Shown: positions 9,901 through 14,880 of the stretch, in pieces | How positions within the stretch are numbered: the first letter of the stretch is position 1 | How the letters are laid out: every line of letters starts with the position of its first letter | Assembly (NCBI GenBank): GCA_013698055.1 | Contig: JACCVS010000191.1 | Coordinates: 1 to 18,017 of the forward strand | Length of the DNA: 18,017 bases | Reading direction: 5' to 3' | Source: Acidobacteriota bacterium | Lineage (GTDB): Bacteria; Acidobacteriota; Blastocatellia; Pyrinomonadales; Pyrinomonadaceae | Translations under genes and position numbers: made by a program | Notes under the pieces: model-generated | The model's database searches: none | Told to the model about the DNA's origin: nothing | The model's input: the letters and a program-made list of their open reading frames with translations, nothing else

Positions 9901-12488
9901 ATGCGGCGATCCTTGATGCACAGGGTGTCGGCACGATCACCAACGACGATGCGGCCAATCTCGTCATCAGTCAGGTCTACGGCGGCGGCGGCAACGGCGG
10001 CGCGACCTACACGCACGATTTCATAGAAATCTTCAATCGCGGCACAACCATAGTTGATGTCACAGGATGGTCAGTGCAGTACAGCGCGGCAACGGGCACG
10101 GCAGCTTTTGCGGTGACGCCCATTTGCCCGACCGGTCCTTGTCTCATCCAGCCGGGCAAGTATTTCCTTGTGCAGGAAGCCTCGGGCGGCGCAATCGGGA
10201 GTCCTTTACCGACGCCTGATGCGTCGGGAACTATCATCATGGCCGCCACAGCGGGCAGAGTTGCGCTGGTGACCAGCACGACGCCGATTCCTGCCAACTC
10301 ATCCTGTGGTCAACAGTTGGCGGCGGCGGTTGATTTTGTTGGCTACGGCACTACCGCGATCTGCTTTGAAGGAAGCGGCCCCGCGCCCGCTCCGAGTGCG
10401 ACGCTTGCAGACTTCAGAAAGTCAGGCGGCTGTCTGGACACCGACCAGAACGCGACGGACTTCTTCGTCGCCTCGCCAGCACCGCGCAACAGCAGTTCGC
10501 CATTGAACGATTGCAGCGGCGGTCTCAGGCCGGATATCACCATCAACGATCGCGCTCTCTCGGAAGGCACTACCCCGCACGACTTCACCGTCACGCTCTC
10601 GATGGCGAGCACGCAGACTGTGACAGTTGATTACAGTACGGCCAACGGCACGGCAACGGCTGGCGTGGATTACACGGCAGTGAGCGGCACGCTGACCTTC
10701 GCGCCCGGCGAGACGACGAAGACGATCAACGTTCCAATCATTAACGATACTCTGGACGAACCGAACGAGACCTATTTCGTCAACCTCTCGAACGCCTCGA
10801 ATGCGATCCTGGTGGACAATCAGGGTCAGGGCACGATCAACGATAACGACGCTACGCCGACGCTCTCCATCAACAGCGTGTTGGTTACGGAAGGCGACAG
10901 CGGGACAAAGACCCTGGACTTTACGGTCACGCTCTCGGCGGCGAGTGGGCAGACCGTGACGGTTGACTACGCGACCGCCGACAATACGGCGACGGCAGGC
11001 ACGGATTATCAGGCGGCGTCGGGAACGCTCACCTTCATTCCGGGCGATACGACCGAGACCATTTCCGTCACCATCAACGGCGACACAACGGTCGAGCCGG
11101 ACGAGACCTTCTTCGTCAACCTGACCAATCCTGTCAACGCGACCCTTACGACCGCTCAAGGCACGGGTACAATCCAGAACGACGATGTCACCCCGTCCAT
11201 CATCATCACGGACGTGACAGAGAACGAAGGCAACGCGGGGACTACTGCTTTCACCTTCACCGTCAGCCTCTCGACCGCCAGCACGCAGACCGTAACGGTC
11301 AATTACGCGACCGCTGACAACACAGCGATTGCTCCGGGCGATTACACGGCCATTGCCTCTACTCAACTCAGTTTCGCGCCGGGCGAGACCAGCAAGCAGG
11401 TGACTGTTCAGGTCAATGGAGACACACAGGTTGAAGCAAACGAAACTTTCTTCGTTAATTTGAGCGGGGCGACGAACGCAACCATCGCGGATAATCAAGG
11501 CGTCGGCACGATCACCAACGATGATGCGGCAGCAGCAGCATCCGCCGACCTTTCGTTGACAAAGACGGTGAATAACTCGACGCCGAACATCGGCGAAAGA
11601 GTTGTCTTCACCATCACGCTTAATAATGCGGGCACTGATGCGGCGACGGGCGTGCAGGTGACAGACCTCTTACCGGCGGGACTGACCTTCGTTTCAGCAT
11701 TACCGAGCCAGGGCACGTACACGAGCGGCACGGGCGTTTGGGATGTCGGCACTGTCAGCGTCGGCAGCCCCGCTGCCACACTGACCATCACGGCGACTGT
11801 TGCGACCATAGGCGCAAAGGTCAACACGGCGCAAGTGACAGCGTCAGGTACGCCCGACCCGGACTCGACACCAAACGACGGAGCCGGGGATGATTTTTCA
11901 AGCGTCACTGTCACGGGTGCAGCCAACTTAGTTATCAATGAAGTTGTTACTTCTCCACCAAGTTCGTCTCCCCCGGCTGATGCTAACGATTTTGTGGAGC
12001 TTTATAACAAGTCGGCGACTCAGGCGATTGACATCAGCGGACTGGTCATCTCGTCTCGCGCCAGCGCTTCGACAACAACCGTGAACACTTTCACCTTGCC
12101 GGGCGCTCCGGGAAGCGGAACGACTGTGATTCAGCCCAACAGCTATTTGATAATCGTCAACGGGGCCAGCGCTTATGGCACGGCGGCAGACTTCGATGCC
12201 AGCGCCTCCAGTTTTAATCTCACAGCAACGTCGGGCGGAATCAAGATTGAACTGAACGGCGTAAAGTTAGATGGCCTCGCTTATCAGAGTGCCGCAGCCA
12301 ATACTATCCCCGCCACATTCGCTGCCTTCGGCGAAGGAACGCCGTTCACGTCTCCTGTCGCGAGTGGGCTACAGGACTATATACGTAGCCCGAACGGTGC
12401 TGATACTGACAGCAATGTGACAGACTTCCGGCGCAATGGCACCACCGCCAACGTGACAGAGAAAGCGGCCAACCCGACTATTCCGTAA
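942..12488 (+). CDS. Giant secreted modular protein: propeller, TIGR03437, lamin-tail, BIG2 and Calx-beta domains (3848 aa)
   Basis: Start GTG; 3848 residues. Residues 1-27 form a signal peptide (two Arg, Leu/Ala-rich core, likely cleavage after ARS), so the product is exported. Domains in order: seven PD40/TolB-like blades (about 30-410; motif of the type SLSGDGRRIAFES); TIGR03437 acidobacterial domain (415-635); lamin-tail LTD1 (641-825); BIG2 (830-915 and 918-1002); LTD2 (1003-1185); BIG2-3 (1187-1283); carboxypeptidase-regulatory-like domain (1286-1377); four supermodules of one LTD plus three Calx-beta domains (starting at 1383, 1927, 2469 and 3006); a DUF11-type repeat (3535-3650); LTD7 (3665 to the end). 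Calx-beta units carry the family's acidic residues in TEG, DYQS and E-NETF segments, so calcium binding is plausible. No LPXTG, PEP-CTERM, autotransporter or other anchor is visible at the C-terminus, which ends NPTIP. Probable role is a surface or matrix adhesive/structural protein; this is inference. It is transcribed alone and ends at a strong terminator. Confidence 0.93.
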   Translation: MLRLRPLAVLLSLALALCLLGLWSARSQTGALRRITNTTEDGVNVNPSLSGDGRRIAFESTKDIAGAGGNGFHALRADVASDPATFIQMGVTRAPAPGISQDGSIIAFASRDNPLGTNADGNSEIFLFDGTTLRQVTNTTPVSASERTRQGNFQPSLTDDGRFIAFSSNRDLANQNADGNFEIYIFDTASNTFTQLTSAAGTVGATDAKISGNGARVAYIRDNNSLPAVQRDLVLQNRADGTIRVLAGSVTNLAFTYGRAISDDGSRIVYSADAAPNSSQVFLFDGRVTDSARQITALGVRETEVPLHPTISGDGTRIAFATRRPVPTTGSNSDNSVELYTFDIPTGQFGRVTNVTSSVADGFDGSLRAAEVISSLSDDGAIVAFNFPRTLSGAVTSGFENNTEIYMTGTAVRPSVGTLTVLNGASFGNEPATTEAVAPDSIAVARGGVLSFTTVQAQRQADGTFPRTLGGTTVTVNGRAAQIFFVSPDQINFHVPAETELGTAEVIVTNSEGFQSRGTVPVLRAAPGIFTISGDGLGEGMILNADTLQPGPFDPSSGQLRLVIFATGVRDATQVTVTAGGRALTVESVSKTPNMPGMDEVRVLIPADLRGAGQIDLVIRADNRDSNLVTVIFAGDSCRNIVINEVLADPPEGLDGDANRDGARSSSEDEFIELVNRTNADIDISGYQLTARSTSSSTDTVRHTFAPGTIFPAGSAIVVFGGGNPNVADPAFGGALVLKASSGGLSLTNSGGVITLRQPSQDIVTIFSYGGSTGLNGDANQSLTRSPDADRDSSVCAGFVLHSSVPGSNGGPFSPGTRVNGAPFAINTVTRIEVSPATATIDAGAKQQFTATAYDANNNVVSGVIFFWQSSNTAVATIDQTGLATAVSAGTTEIRASARGVQSAPAILTVRAVERILTSVEVTPSPATIPVGGTQQFTARGLDQFGNEIMGLTFAWESTNTNVATIDAATGLATAVSQGQTTIRATSQGVTGTATLNVTAPTVVINEVLADPPDGIAGDANRDGVRDSSDDEFVELVNSTSGGINISGWTIRTRAASGTESVRHTFAANTTLPASEAIVVFGGGTPESTNSAFGCAQVVTASSGGLSLTNSGLTVVVRDSAGNLVAQFTYGGSTGLNADSNQSLTRSPDITGSFRTHTTAPGSGPRLFSPGTRVDGTPFGSCPARLTSVAISPPSASVIAGQSTQFTAQAFNQFGQPMTGVTITFTSDNTAVATVGTVTTDPGTGIATATVTGQSPGTARITATATDGTTTVTSSQATLTVNSSAITYSVSGRVTDGSGNPLSDVLITFDLNSQGTLSSKTTTTDANGNYSSGDLGCQNNVRVTPSKAGLTFNPAAIAFVTSSQCLTGSNTANFTGAPPPPGNLVISQLYVGGGNASATYRNDFVEIFNRGTTTVDFSVTPYSIQFVGIGGSFGSTSANSKTNITAGTIAPGQYFLVQEASGGAVGAALPTPDATGTINLLSAGGKVALVVGTSALPASSCPGDDGASPFIPNNPAIADFVGYGSNADTPGHCYEGPGPAAAPNSTNADFRKAGGCLDTNFNANDFLVATPSPRNTSSPLNDCSAGLKPDITINDPAAVSESSANATFIVTLSTASTSTVSVDYATANGTATAGSDYQSTSGTLTFAPGETNKSILVPIINDTMDEPSETFFVNLTNAPNAVILDNQGQGTITDDDAAPSLSIDNVSVTEGNSGTTNATFNVTLSAASGQPVTVNFATADGTATAGTDYQSTSGTLTFNPGQTTQTITVLVNGDTTFEPNETFLINLTTPTNATISDNQGQGTITNDDAAPPIPAITINDVSVTEGASGTKTLDFTVSLSMTPTATITVDYATANGTATAGSDYQSTNGTVTFAPGETSKTISVIINGDTLVEPDETFFVNLTNASSNSVITDNQGVGTITNDDTANLVISQVYGGGGLTNAALTNDFVEIFNRGTTTVNFAVTPYSIQYAGATSNFGGTTSSSLTAINSGTIAPGQYFLVQQASGGAVGAAPPAPDATGSINLAATAGKVALVFGTTAVSATSCPGDDLSTAQTNPSGNNIVDFVGYGTSATCYEGAGPAPAPSNTTADFRKTGGCVDTNDNAADFLVAAPNPRNTSSPINDCSSGLQPDITINDVTVTEGDTGTKTVDFTVTLSTSSTQTVTVDYATANGTAIAGSDYQSASGTLTFNPGETSKVITITIVGDIMDEPSETFFVNLTNATNGVLLDSQGQGTITDNDAAPTISINDVSVAEGDGGTTPATFTVTLSAPSAFTVTVNYATADGSANNPGDYQSTSGTLTFNPGETSKTITVSVNGDTTFESNETFVVDLSSASNATIADGQGQGTIINDDAAPPVPAITINDVNVAEGNSGTTTVDFTVSLSMTSTQTVTVDYATADGTATAPTDYLSTNGTLTFNPGDTSKTITVTINGDTLVETAETFVVNLTNATNAFISDAQGQGTITNDDTANLVISQVYGGGGNSGATYTHDFIEIFNRGTATVNFAVTPYSVQYAAASSSFGSNLTVINSGTIAPGQYFLIQEFAPASPVGVALPTPDATGSINLAVSGGKVALVSGTAAVSLDPCPGDDLSTTPTNPSGNNIVDFLGYGSASCYEGTGPAPAHTNTTADFRKAGGCLDTNDNGADFLVATPNPRNTSSPLNNCSSGLRPEITINNAAAVLESAANATFTVTLSTPTTLTVTVDYATADGTATAGSDYQSTTGTLTFAPGETTKTILVPIINDSLDESSETFLVNLTNATNGVIFDNQGQGTITDDDAAPTLSINDTTVTEGDSGTTQADFTVTLSAASGQTVTVNYATADGTANTPGDYQSASGTLTFNPGETTKTVSVLVNGDTTFEQNETFFVNLSGAANATILDAQGQGTITNDDAAPPTPSLSITDVSVTEGDAGTKTVDFTVTLSPASTGTVTVDYATAGNSATAPSDYLSTSGTLTFNPGETAKTITITINGDTLVESNETFFVNLSNQSANAAILDAQGVGTITNDDAANLVISQVYGGGGNGGATYTHDFIEIFNRGTTIVDVTGWSVQYSAATGTAAFAVTPICPTGPCLIQPGKYFLVQEASGGAIGSPLPTPDASGTIIMAATAGRVALVTSTTPIPANSSCGQQLAAAVDFVGYGTTAICFEGSGPAPAPSATLADFRKSGGCLDTDQNATDFFVASPAPRNSSSPLNDCSGGLRPDITINDRALSEGTTPHDFTVTLSMASTQTVTVDYSTANGTATAGVDYTAVSGTLTFAPGETTKTINVPIINDTLDEPNETYFVNLSNASNAILVDNQGQGTINDNDATPTLSINSVLVTEGDSGTKTLDFTVTLSAASGQTVTVDYATADNTATAGTDYQAASGTLTFIPGDTTETISVTINGDTTVEPDETFFVNLTNPVNATLTTAQGTGTIQNDDVTPSIIITDVTENEGNAGTTAFTFTVSLSTASTQTVTVNYATADNTAIAPGDYTAIASTQLSFAPGETSKQVTVQVNGDTQVEANETFFVNLSGATNATIADNQGVGTITNDDAAAAASADLSLTKTVNNSTPNIGERVVFTITLNNAGTDAATGVQVTDLLPAGLTFVSALPSQGTYTSGTGVWDVGTVSVGSPAATLTITATVATIGAKVNTAQVTASGTPDPDSTPNDGAGDDFSSVTVTGAANLVINEVVTSPPSSSPPADANDFVELYNKSATQAIDISGLVISSRASASTTTVNTFTLPGAPGSGTTVIQPNSYLIIVNGASAYGTAADFDASASSFNLTATSGGIKIELNGVKLDGLAYQSAAANTIPATFAAFGEGTPFTSPVASGLQDYIRSPNGADTDSNVTDFRRNGTTANVTEKAANPTIP
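5088..11528 (+). repeat. Four tandem supermodules (LTD + 3 Calx-beta) inside the giant gene
   Basis: Each unit opens with a codon run for NLVISQ and ends with GTITNDD. Starts are at 5088, 6720, 8346 and 9957, giving periods of 1632, 1626 and 1611 nt; the fourth unit is about 1570 nt and the most diverged. Each encodes a lamin-tail domain of roughly 200 residues with conserved CPGDD, CYEG, RKxGGC and NDC marks, then three Calx-beta domains of roughly 110 residues. The twelve Calx-beta domains keep position-specific wording: first copies have a PIIND-like strand, second copies NGDTTFE, third copies NGDTLVE. Duplication of the whole four-domain block, not of single domains, best explains this. 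Nucleotide similarity is evident but far from identical, so the copies are not recent. Confidence 0.9.
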
Positions 12489-12494
12489 CACAAA

Positions 12495-12531
12495 AGCGCC
12501 GGACGGCGAACGTCGTCCGGCGCTACTTTTT
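12495..12531. terminator. Bidirectional hairpin terminator between convergent genes
   Basis: A perfect 11-bp stem (AGCGCCGGACG, 12495-12505, with its reverse complement at 12514-12524) encloses an 8-nt loop and is followed by AC and five T on the plus strand. On the minus strand the stem is followed by TTTT. It lies 7 nt after the giant gene's stop and about 30 nt beyond the thiG stop, so it can serve both convergent transcripts as an intrinsic terminator. Confidence 0.9.
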
Positions 12532-12556
12532 CACAGCCCTTGCCTCACATAACGAT

Positions 12557-13348
12557 TTACTTGATTACCCCTACCAATGGGCTTGATGCGCTCGCGTAAA
12601 GTCGCTTTGGCATTCGTCCGGCAAGGTATGCTAAGCGTCCGGCTTCGATGGCGAGGCGCATGGCGGTTGCCATCTTTTCGGAATCCTGCGCTTCGGCAAT
12701 CGCGGTGTTCATCAGAACGGCATCTGCGCCAAGCTCCATCGCAATCGCAGCGTCGCTTGCCGTGCCGACGCCAGCATCAACGATGATCGTCGCATCGGGC
12801 AATTGCTCCCGCATGATGCGAAGGTTGGCGGGGTTCTGAATGCCGAGTCCTGAGCCGATGGGCGCGGCGAGGGGCATGACAGCCGCGCAGCCTGCGTCCA
12901 GCAGCTTCTTCGCCATAATCAGATCGTCCGTGAAGTAAGGCAAAACGACGAAGCCTTCACTGACAAGCACGCGCGCTGCTTCGAGGGTCTGTTCGTTATC
13001 AGGAAAGAGCGTGGTTTGATCGCCGATGACTTCCAGCTTGATGAGGTCTGTCGCGAGGGCTTCGCGCGCGAGCCGCGCCGTGCGAATGGCTTCTTCGGCA
13101 GTGTAGCAGCCAGCCGTGTTCGGCAGGATAGCGAGCGAAGAATCGAGATGATCGAGGAAAGACTCTGAGCTGCGGTCGAGCGGCACACGCCGCACGGCGA
13201 CTGTCACCATCTCCGCGCCCGACGCACGGTGCGCCGCCTTCATCTCCTCAAAGCTGCGATACTTCCCCGTGCCGATAATCAGCCGTGAATTAAACTCGCG
13301 CCCCGCGATAATCAGTTTTTCACCCTGCGATTGGACTGCTGTTGACAT
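12557..13348 (-). CDS. thiG: Thiazole synthase ThiG
   Basis: 263 residues, the usual length. ThiG forms the thiazole ring of thiamine in the cytoplasm from 1-deoxy-D-xylulose 5-phosphate, an iminoacetate/dehydroglycine unit, and sulfur delivered as ThiS thiocarboxylate. Seen motifs: IIGTGKY (24-30), AVRRVPL (51-57), PNTAGCYTAEEA (76-87), KLEVIGD (104-110), whose Lys104 matches the family's Schiff-base lysine, PLAAPIGSGLGI, VDAGVGTASDAA and ADAVLMNTAIA near the phosphate-binding end of the TIM barrel. The ATG at 13348 is preceded by GGAG (plus-strand ctcc, 13356-13359) at 7 nt. It follows thiS on the same strand but is separated from it by 146 nt filled largely by an inverted heptamer array, an unusually wide gap for thiS-thiG. 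No frameshift or missing key residue is seen. Confidence 0.97.
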   Translation of the reverse strand: MSTAVQSQGEKLIIAGREFNSRLIIGTGKYRSFEEMKAAHRASGAEMVTVAVRRVPLDRSSESFLDHLDSSLAILPNTAGCYTAEEAIRTARLAREALATDLIKLEVIGDQTTLFPDNEQTLEAARVLVSEGFVVLPYFTDDLIMAKKLLDAGCAAVMPLAAPIGSGLGIQNPANLRIMREQLPDATIIVDAGVGTASDAAIAMELGADAVLMNTAIAEAQDSEKMATAMRLAIEAGRLAYLAGRMPKRLYASASSPLVGVIK

Positions 13349-13398
13349 AACGATACTCCGGGCTTTCTTTTAATTTACAGAGTGACTTTACGATAGAA

Positions 13399-13507
13399 CA
13401 GTAACAAGTGACGAGTGACAAGTGGCAAGTTAAAACAAGAGCGCGCATCTGCTCTCCTGTCTCGTTCTTCTTCTTGCTCGTCACTTGTCACTTGTTACTT
13501 GTCACTG
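13399..13507. repeat. Inverted heptamer array 1 (unit AAGTGAC), between thiG and thiS
   Basis: Left arm (13399-13430): CAGTAAC, AAGTGAC, GAGTGAC, AAGTGGC, AAGT, four 7-mers plus a stub. The right arm (13476-13507), read on the other strand, is CAGTGAC, AAGTAAC, AAGTGAC, AAGTGAC, GAGC. The arms match at 26 of 32 positions, and some differences would be G-U pairs in RNA. A spacer of about 45 nt contains a smaller GAGC/GCTC hairpin. The right arm overlaps the thiS 3' end, including its present stop codon. In the thi transcript the element lies between thiS and thiG and ends about 50 nt before the thiG start. It may act as an mRNA processing or stability hairpin, or be a mobile miniature element. 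Confidence 0.85.
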
Positions 13508-13713
13508 TCTTTAACCCCGCCGCCGACGAAGTGGACGATCTCGACGCGGTCGCCTTCATGGATGATGGTTTGCTGCCAGTCGGCGCGGCGGACGACCTTT
13601 TGATTCAACTCGATTGCGAGTCGCTCGTGTGCGAGGGCAAGATGATTGACCAGCTCAACAAGTGTAATTGAGTCCGCTACGTCCCGCGATTCGCCGTTAA
13701 TCAAGACCAGCAA
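13495..13713 (-). CDS. thiS: Sulfur carrier protein ThiS, with a six-residue tail beyond Gly-Gly
   Basis: 72 residues of beta-grasp (ubiquitin-like) sulfur carrier. Its C-terminal Gly is adenylated and thiocarboxylated, then gives sulfur to ThiG. The ending VEIVHFVGGG (residues 57-66) is the classic ThiS terminus, almost identical to that of Bacillus subtilis ThiS. Here it does not end the protein: VKDSDK follows before TAA. The added codons run into heptamer array 1, and an out-of-frame TAA sits directly after the GGG codons, so a displaced stop or a 2-nt indel is likely. Unless trimmed, such a tail should block thiocarboxylate formation. The start is TTG at 13711-13713, chosen because AAGGAAGG (plus-strand 13723-13730) lies 9 nt upstream, the residues MLVLINGE fit the family, and no in-frame ATG exists. 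The hypothetical gene upstream ends 23 nt before, suggesting one operon. Confidence 0.9.
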   Translation of the reverse strand: MLVLINGESRDVADSITLVELVNHLALAHERLAIELNQKVVRRADWQQTIIHEGDRVEIVHFVGGGVKDSDK

Positions 13714-13722
13714 GTTTCTCAG

Positions 13723-13730
13723 CCTTCCTT
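13723..13730 (-). promoter_or_regulatory. Shine-Dalgarno deciding the TTG start of thiS
   Basis: On the minus strand AAGGAAGG lies 9 nt before the TTG at 13713. It is the best ribosome-binding site in the cluster and supports use of the unusual start codon. Confidence 0.65.
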
Positions 13731-13736
13731 CAAAGT

Positions 13737-14609
13737 TCAGGCTTGATGAATGACCCGGCGCAGCTCGGCCTTGTGTCCTTTGACGCTGGCATTGACGAGA
13801 ATGGCCGCCCGCCCGGAGGTGAAGTACGGCAGCATCGCGTAGAAGGTTGCGATTCCGTCCGCCCCCGTCTTCCCGGAAAAAATCAACGGCCTGAAGCTCG
13901 TCCCTAAAACCTTCAGCGTCACGGACGCATCAGTTGCGCCTTCGGGATTCTCCGCTGCTCCGCCACCAACATGAACGTTTAACTTCACAAACTCGCCCGC
14001 CACAAACTTTTTCTCATCAAGTAAGGTGATCTGTAACGTGTCCGCCTGGACGATAGCGCCCTCGTAGTCAACCACACGGCTGTAATCAACCTGCTCAAAC
14101 TGTGAACCGGGATTTACCTCAATCGCTTCCGGCGCAGCAGGCTTGCTCTGAACAACCGGTGGGGGCGTGATAACCGGGGGAGGCATGAAATCCGCGATGT
14201 TGCCGAGCTGGATGAGGTCTGACTCTTCCTCTGCTACTTCCTCCTCCTGCTCCGGCGCAGCCTGCGGAATCTCTTGTATAATTTGCGGCTCTTCAATTTT
14301 TGCTTCCGGCTCAGGGGGCTTCGCGCGTGCGCTGGCTTCGCGCTCGGTCTGGCGCTTGAGGTCTTCGATGCGTCCGGCATGAATGGCGGCGCAAATCAAT
14401 TTATGCTGTCGCTGGAGGCGGTCGGCGAGCTTGTCTTCTTCAAACCCGGTGGCGATCAAATCTTCGTAAGGCGTGCGCTTGCTGGCGAGAATCGTTCCGC
14501 CCACGTAAACGAGCGAGAGGATGAGCGGCGACTTCAAGCCCTTATCTTCGGTCTGGACGTGATAGACCACACCCTCGTGCTCGACATCAGTATTGAAGCC
14601 GGTAATCAA
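13737..14609 (-). CDS. Conserved hypothetical protein with a C-terminal Ig-like/macroglobulin-type beta domain
   Basis: 290 residues; function not recognised. The N-terminal block (1-55) has FNTDVEHEGVVYHVQTEDKG and VYVGGTILASKRTPYEDL. I recall this arrangement from conserved proteins of unknown role in Acidobacteriota and some deltaproteobacterial lineages, but this needs a search. A helical charged stretch follows (60-95), then a Glu/Pro-rich low-complexity linker (97-165) with a PPPVITPPP run. Residues 187-288 look like a beta-sandwich, ending with a strand pattern of the type SVTLKVLG, GKTGADGIATF and RAAILVNASVKG, similar to carboxypeptidase-regulatory or macroglobulin-like domains. There is no signal peptide or membrane segment. 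The start is TTG at 14609 with only a weak AGAAG upstream; no in-frame ATG was found before it. It lies 23 nt upstream of thiS and probably shares its transcript, but nothing links it to thiamine biochemically. Confidence 0.8.
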   Translation of the reverse strand: MITGFNTDVEHEGVVYHVQTEDKGLKSPLILSLVYVGGTILASKRTPYEDLIATGFEEDKLADRLQRQHKLICAAIHAGRIEDLKRQTEREASARAKPPEPEAKIEEPQIIQEIPQAAPEQEEEVAEEESDLIQLGNIADFMPPPVITPPPVVQSKPAAPEAIEVNPGSQFEQVDYSRVVDYEGAIVQADTLQITLLDEKKFVAGEFVKLNVHVGGGAAENPEGATDASVTLKVLGTSFRPLIFSGKTGADGIATFYAMLPYFTSGRAAILVNASVKGHKAELRRVIHQA

Positions 14610-14880
14610 TGTCTTCTGTAGTCCAAAAGTGTTAGACGAAAACTCACAAAACTGAGCTTGATTGCGGGGCTAGACTGAACAGTAGCACAGGAATTTTCAG
14701 ACGGTCAATCCAGATGTTTGAGAGCGGCTTTCCCCTTTCAAAAGCCTGCTTGACACGTTCCCGCGCATCAACTAGGATGCCCTTGTACCATGATTCTCAA
14801 TCTCTGCCGGGGCGCTTTGCCGCTGCTTTAGAAGCGCGGATGAAAGCGCGCAGGTGTCAGTGTAAAGCGCGAGTGAGCGG
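14610..14880. other. Divergent promoter region between the thi cluster and the nuo operon
   Basis: The 271 bp between the minus-strand hypothetical gene and nuoA hold no credible gene. A promoter-like pair for nuo lies at 14750-14778. The nuoA leader contains GCGCTTT (14812-14818), which can pair with either of two AAAGCGC copies (14843-14849 or 14864-14870), the second of which ends 10 nt before the nuoA ATG. I see no convincing promoter for the minus-strand cluster. Confidence 0.6.
14750..14778 (+). promoter_or_regulatory. Sigma-70-type promoter of the nuo operon
   Basis: TTGACA (14750-14755), a perfect -35 box, is followed by exactly 17 nt and then TAGGAT (14773-14778), a 4-of-6 match to the -10 consensus. 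Transcription would begin near 14785 and leave a leader of about 95 nt before nuoA. It is the only strong pair in the divergent region. Acidobacterial promoters are assumed to follow the usual consensus. Confidence 0.62.

Noticed and set aside
10422..11498. Long minus-strand frame of 358 codons inside the giant gene
   Set aside because: A shadow of the repeated Calx-beta codons; Arg/Val-rich translation with no family resemblance.
13717..13724. GGCTGAGA on the minus strand just before thiS, resembling the core of a TPP riboswitch (thi box)
   Set aside because: Only the 8-mer is present. It lies within a few bases of the start codon, with no room for and no sign of the other conserved thi-box segments.
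13728..13740. TTCAAAGTTCAGG between the hypothetical gene and thiS as a fifth array
   Set aside because: Resembles the array 3 unit, but at most one and a half units are present with no inverted arm; chance or a remnant cannot be told apart.
14790..14831. Short upstream frame (13 codons, ATG at 14790) in the nuoA leader
   Set aside because: It begins about five bases after the likely transcription start, has no ribosome-binding site, and shows no attenuation-type codon run.
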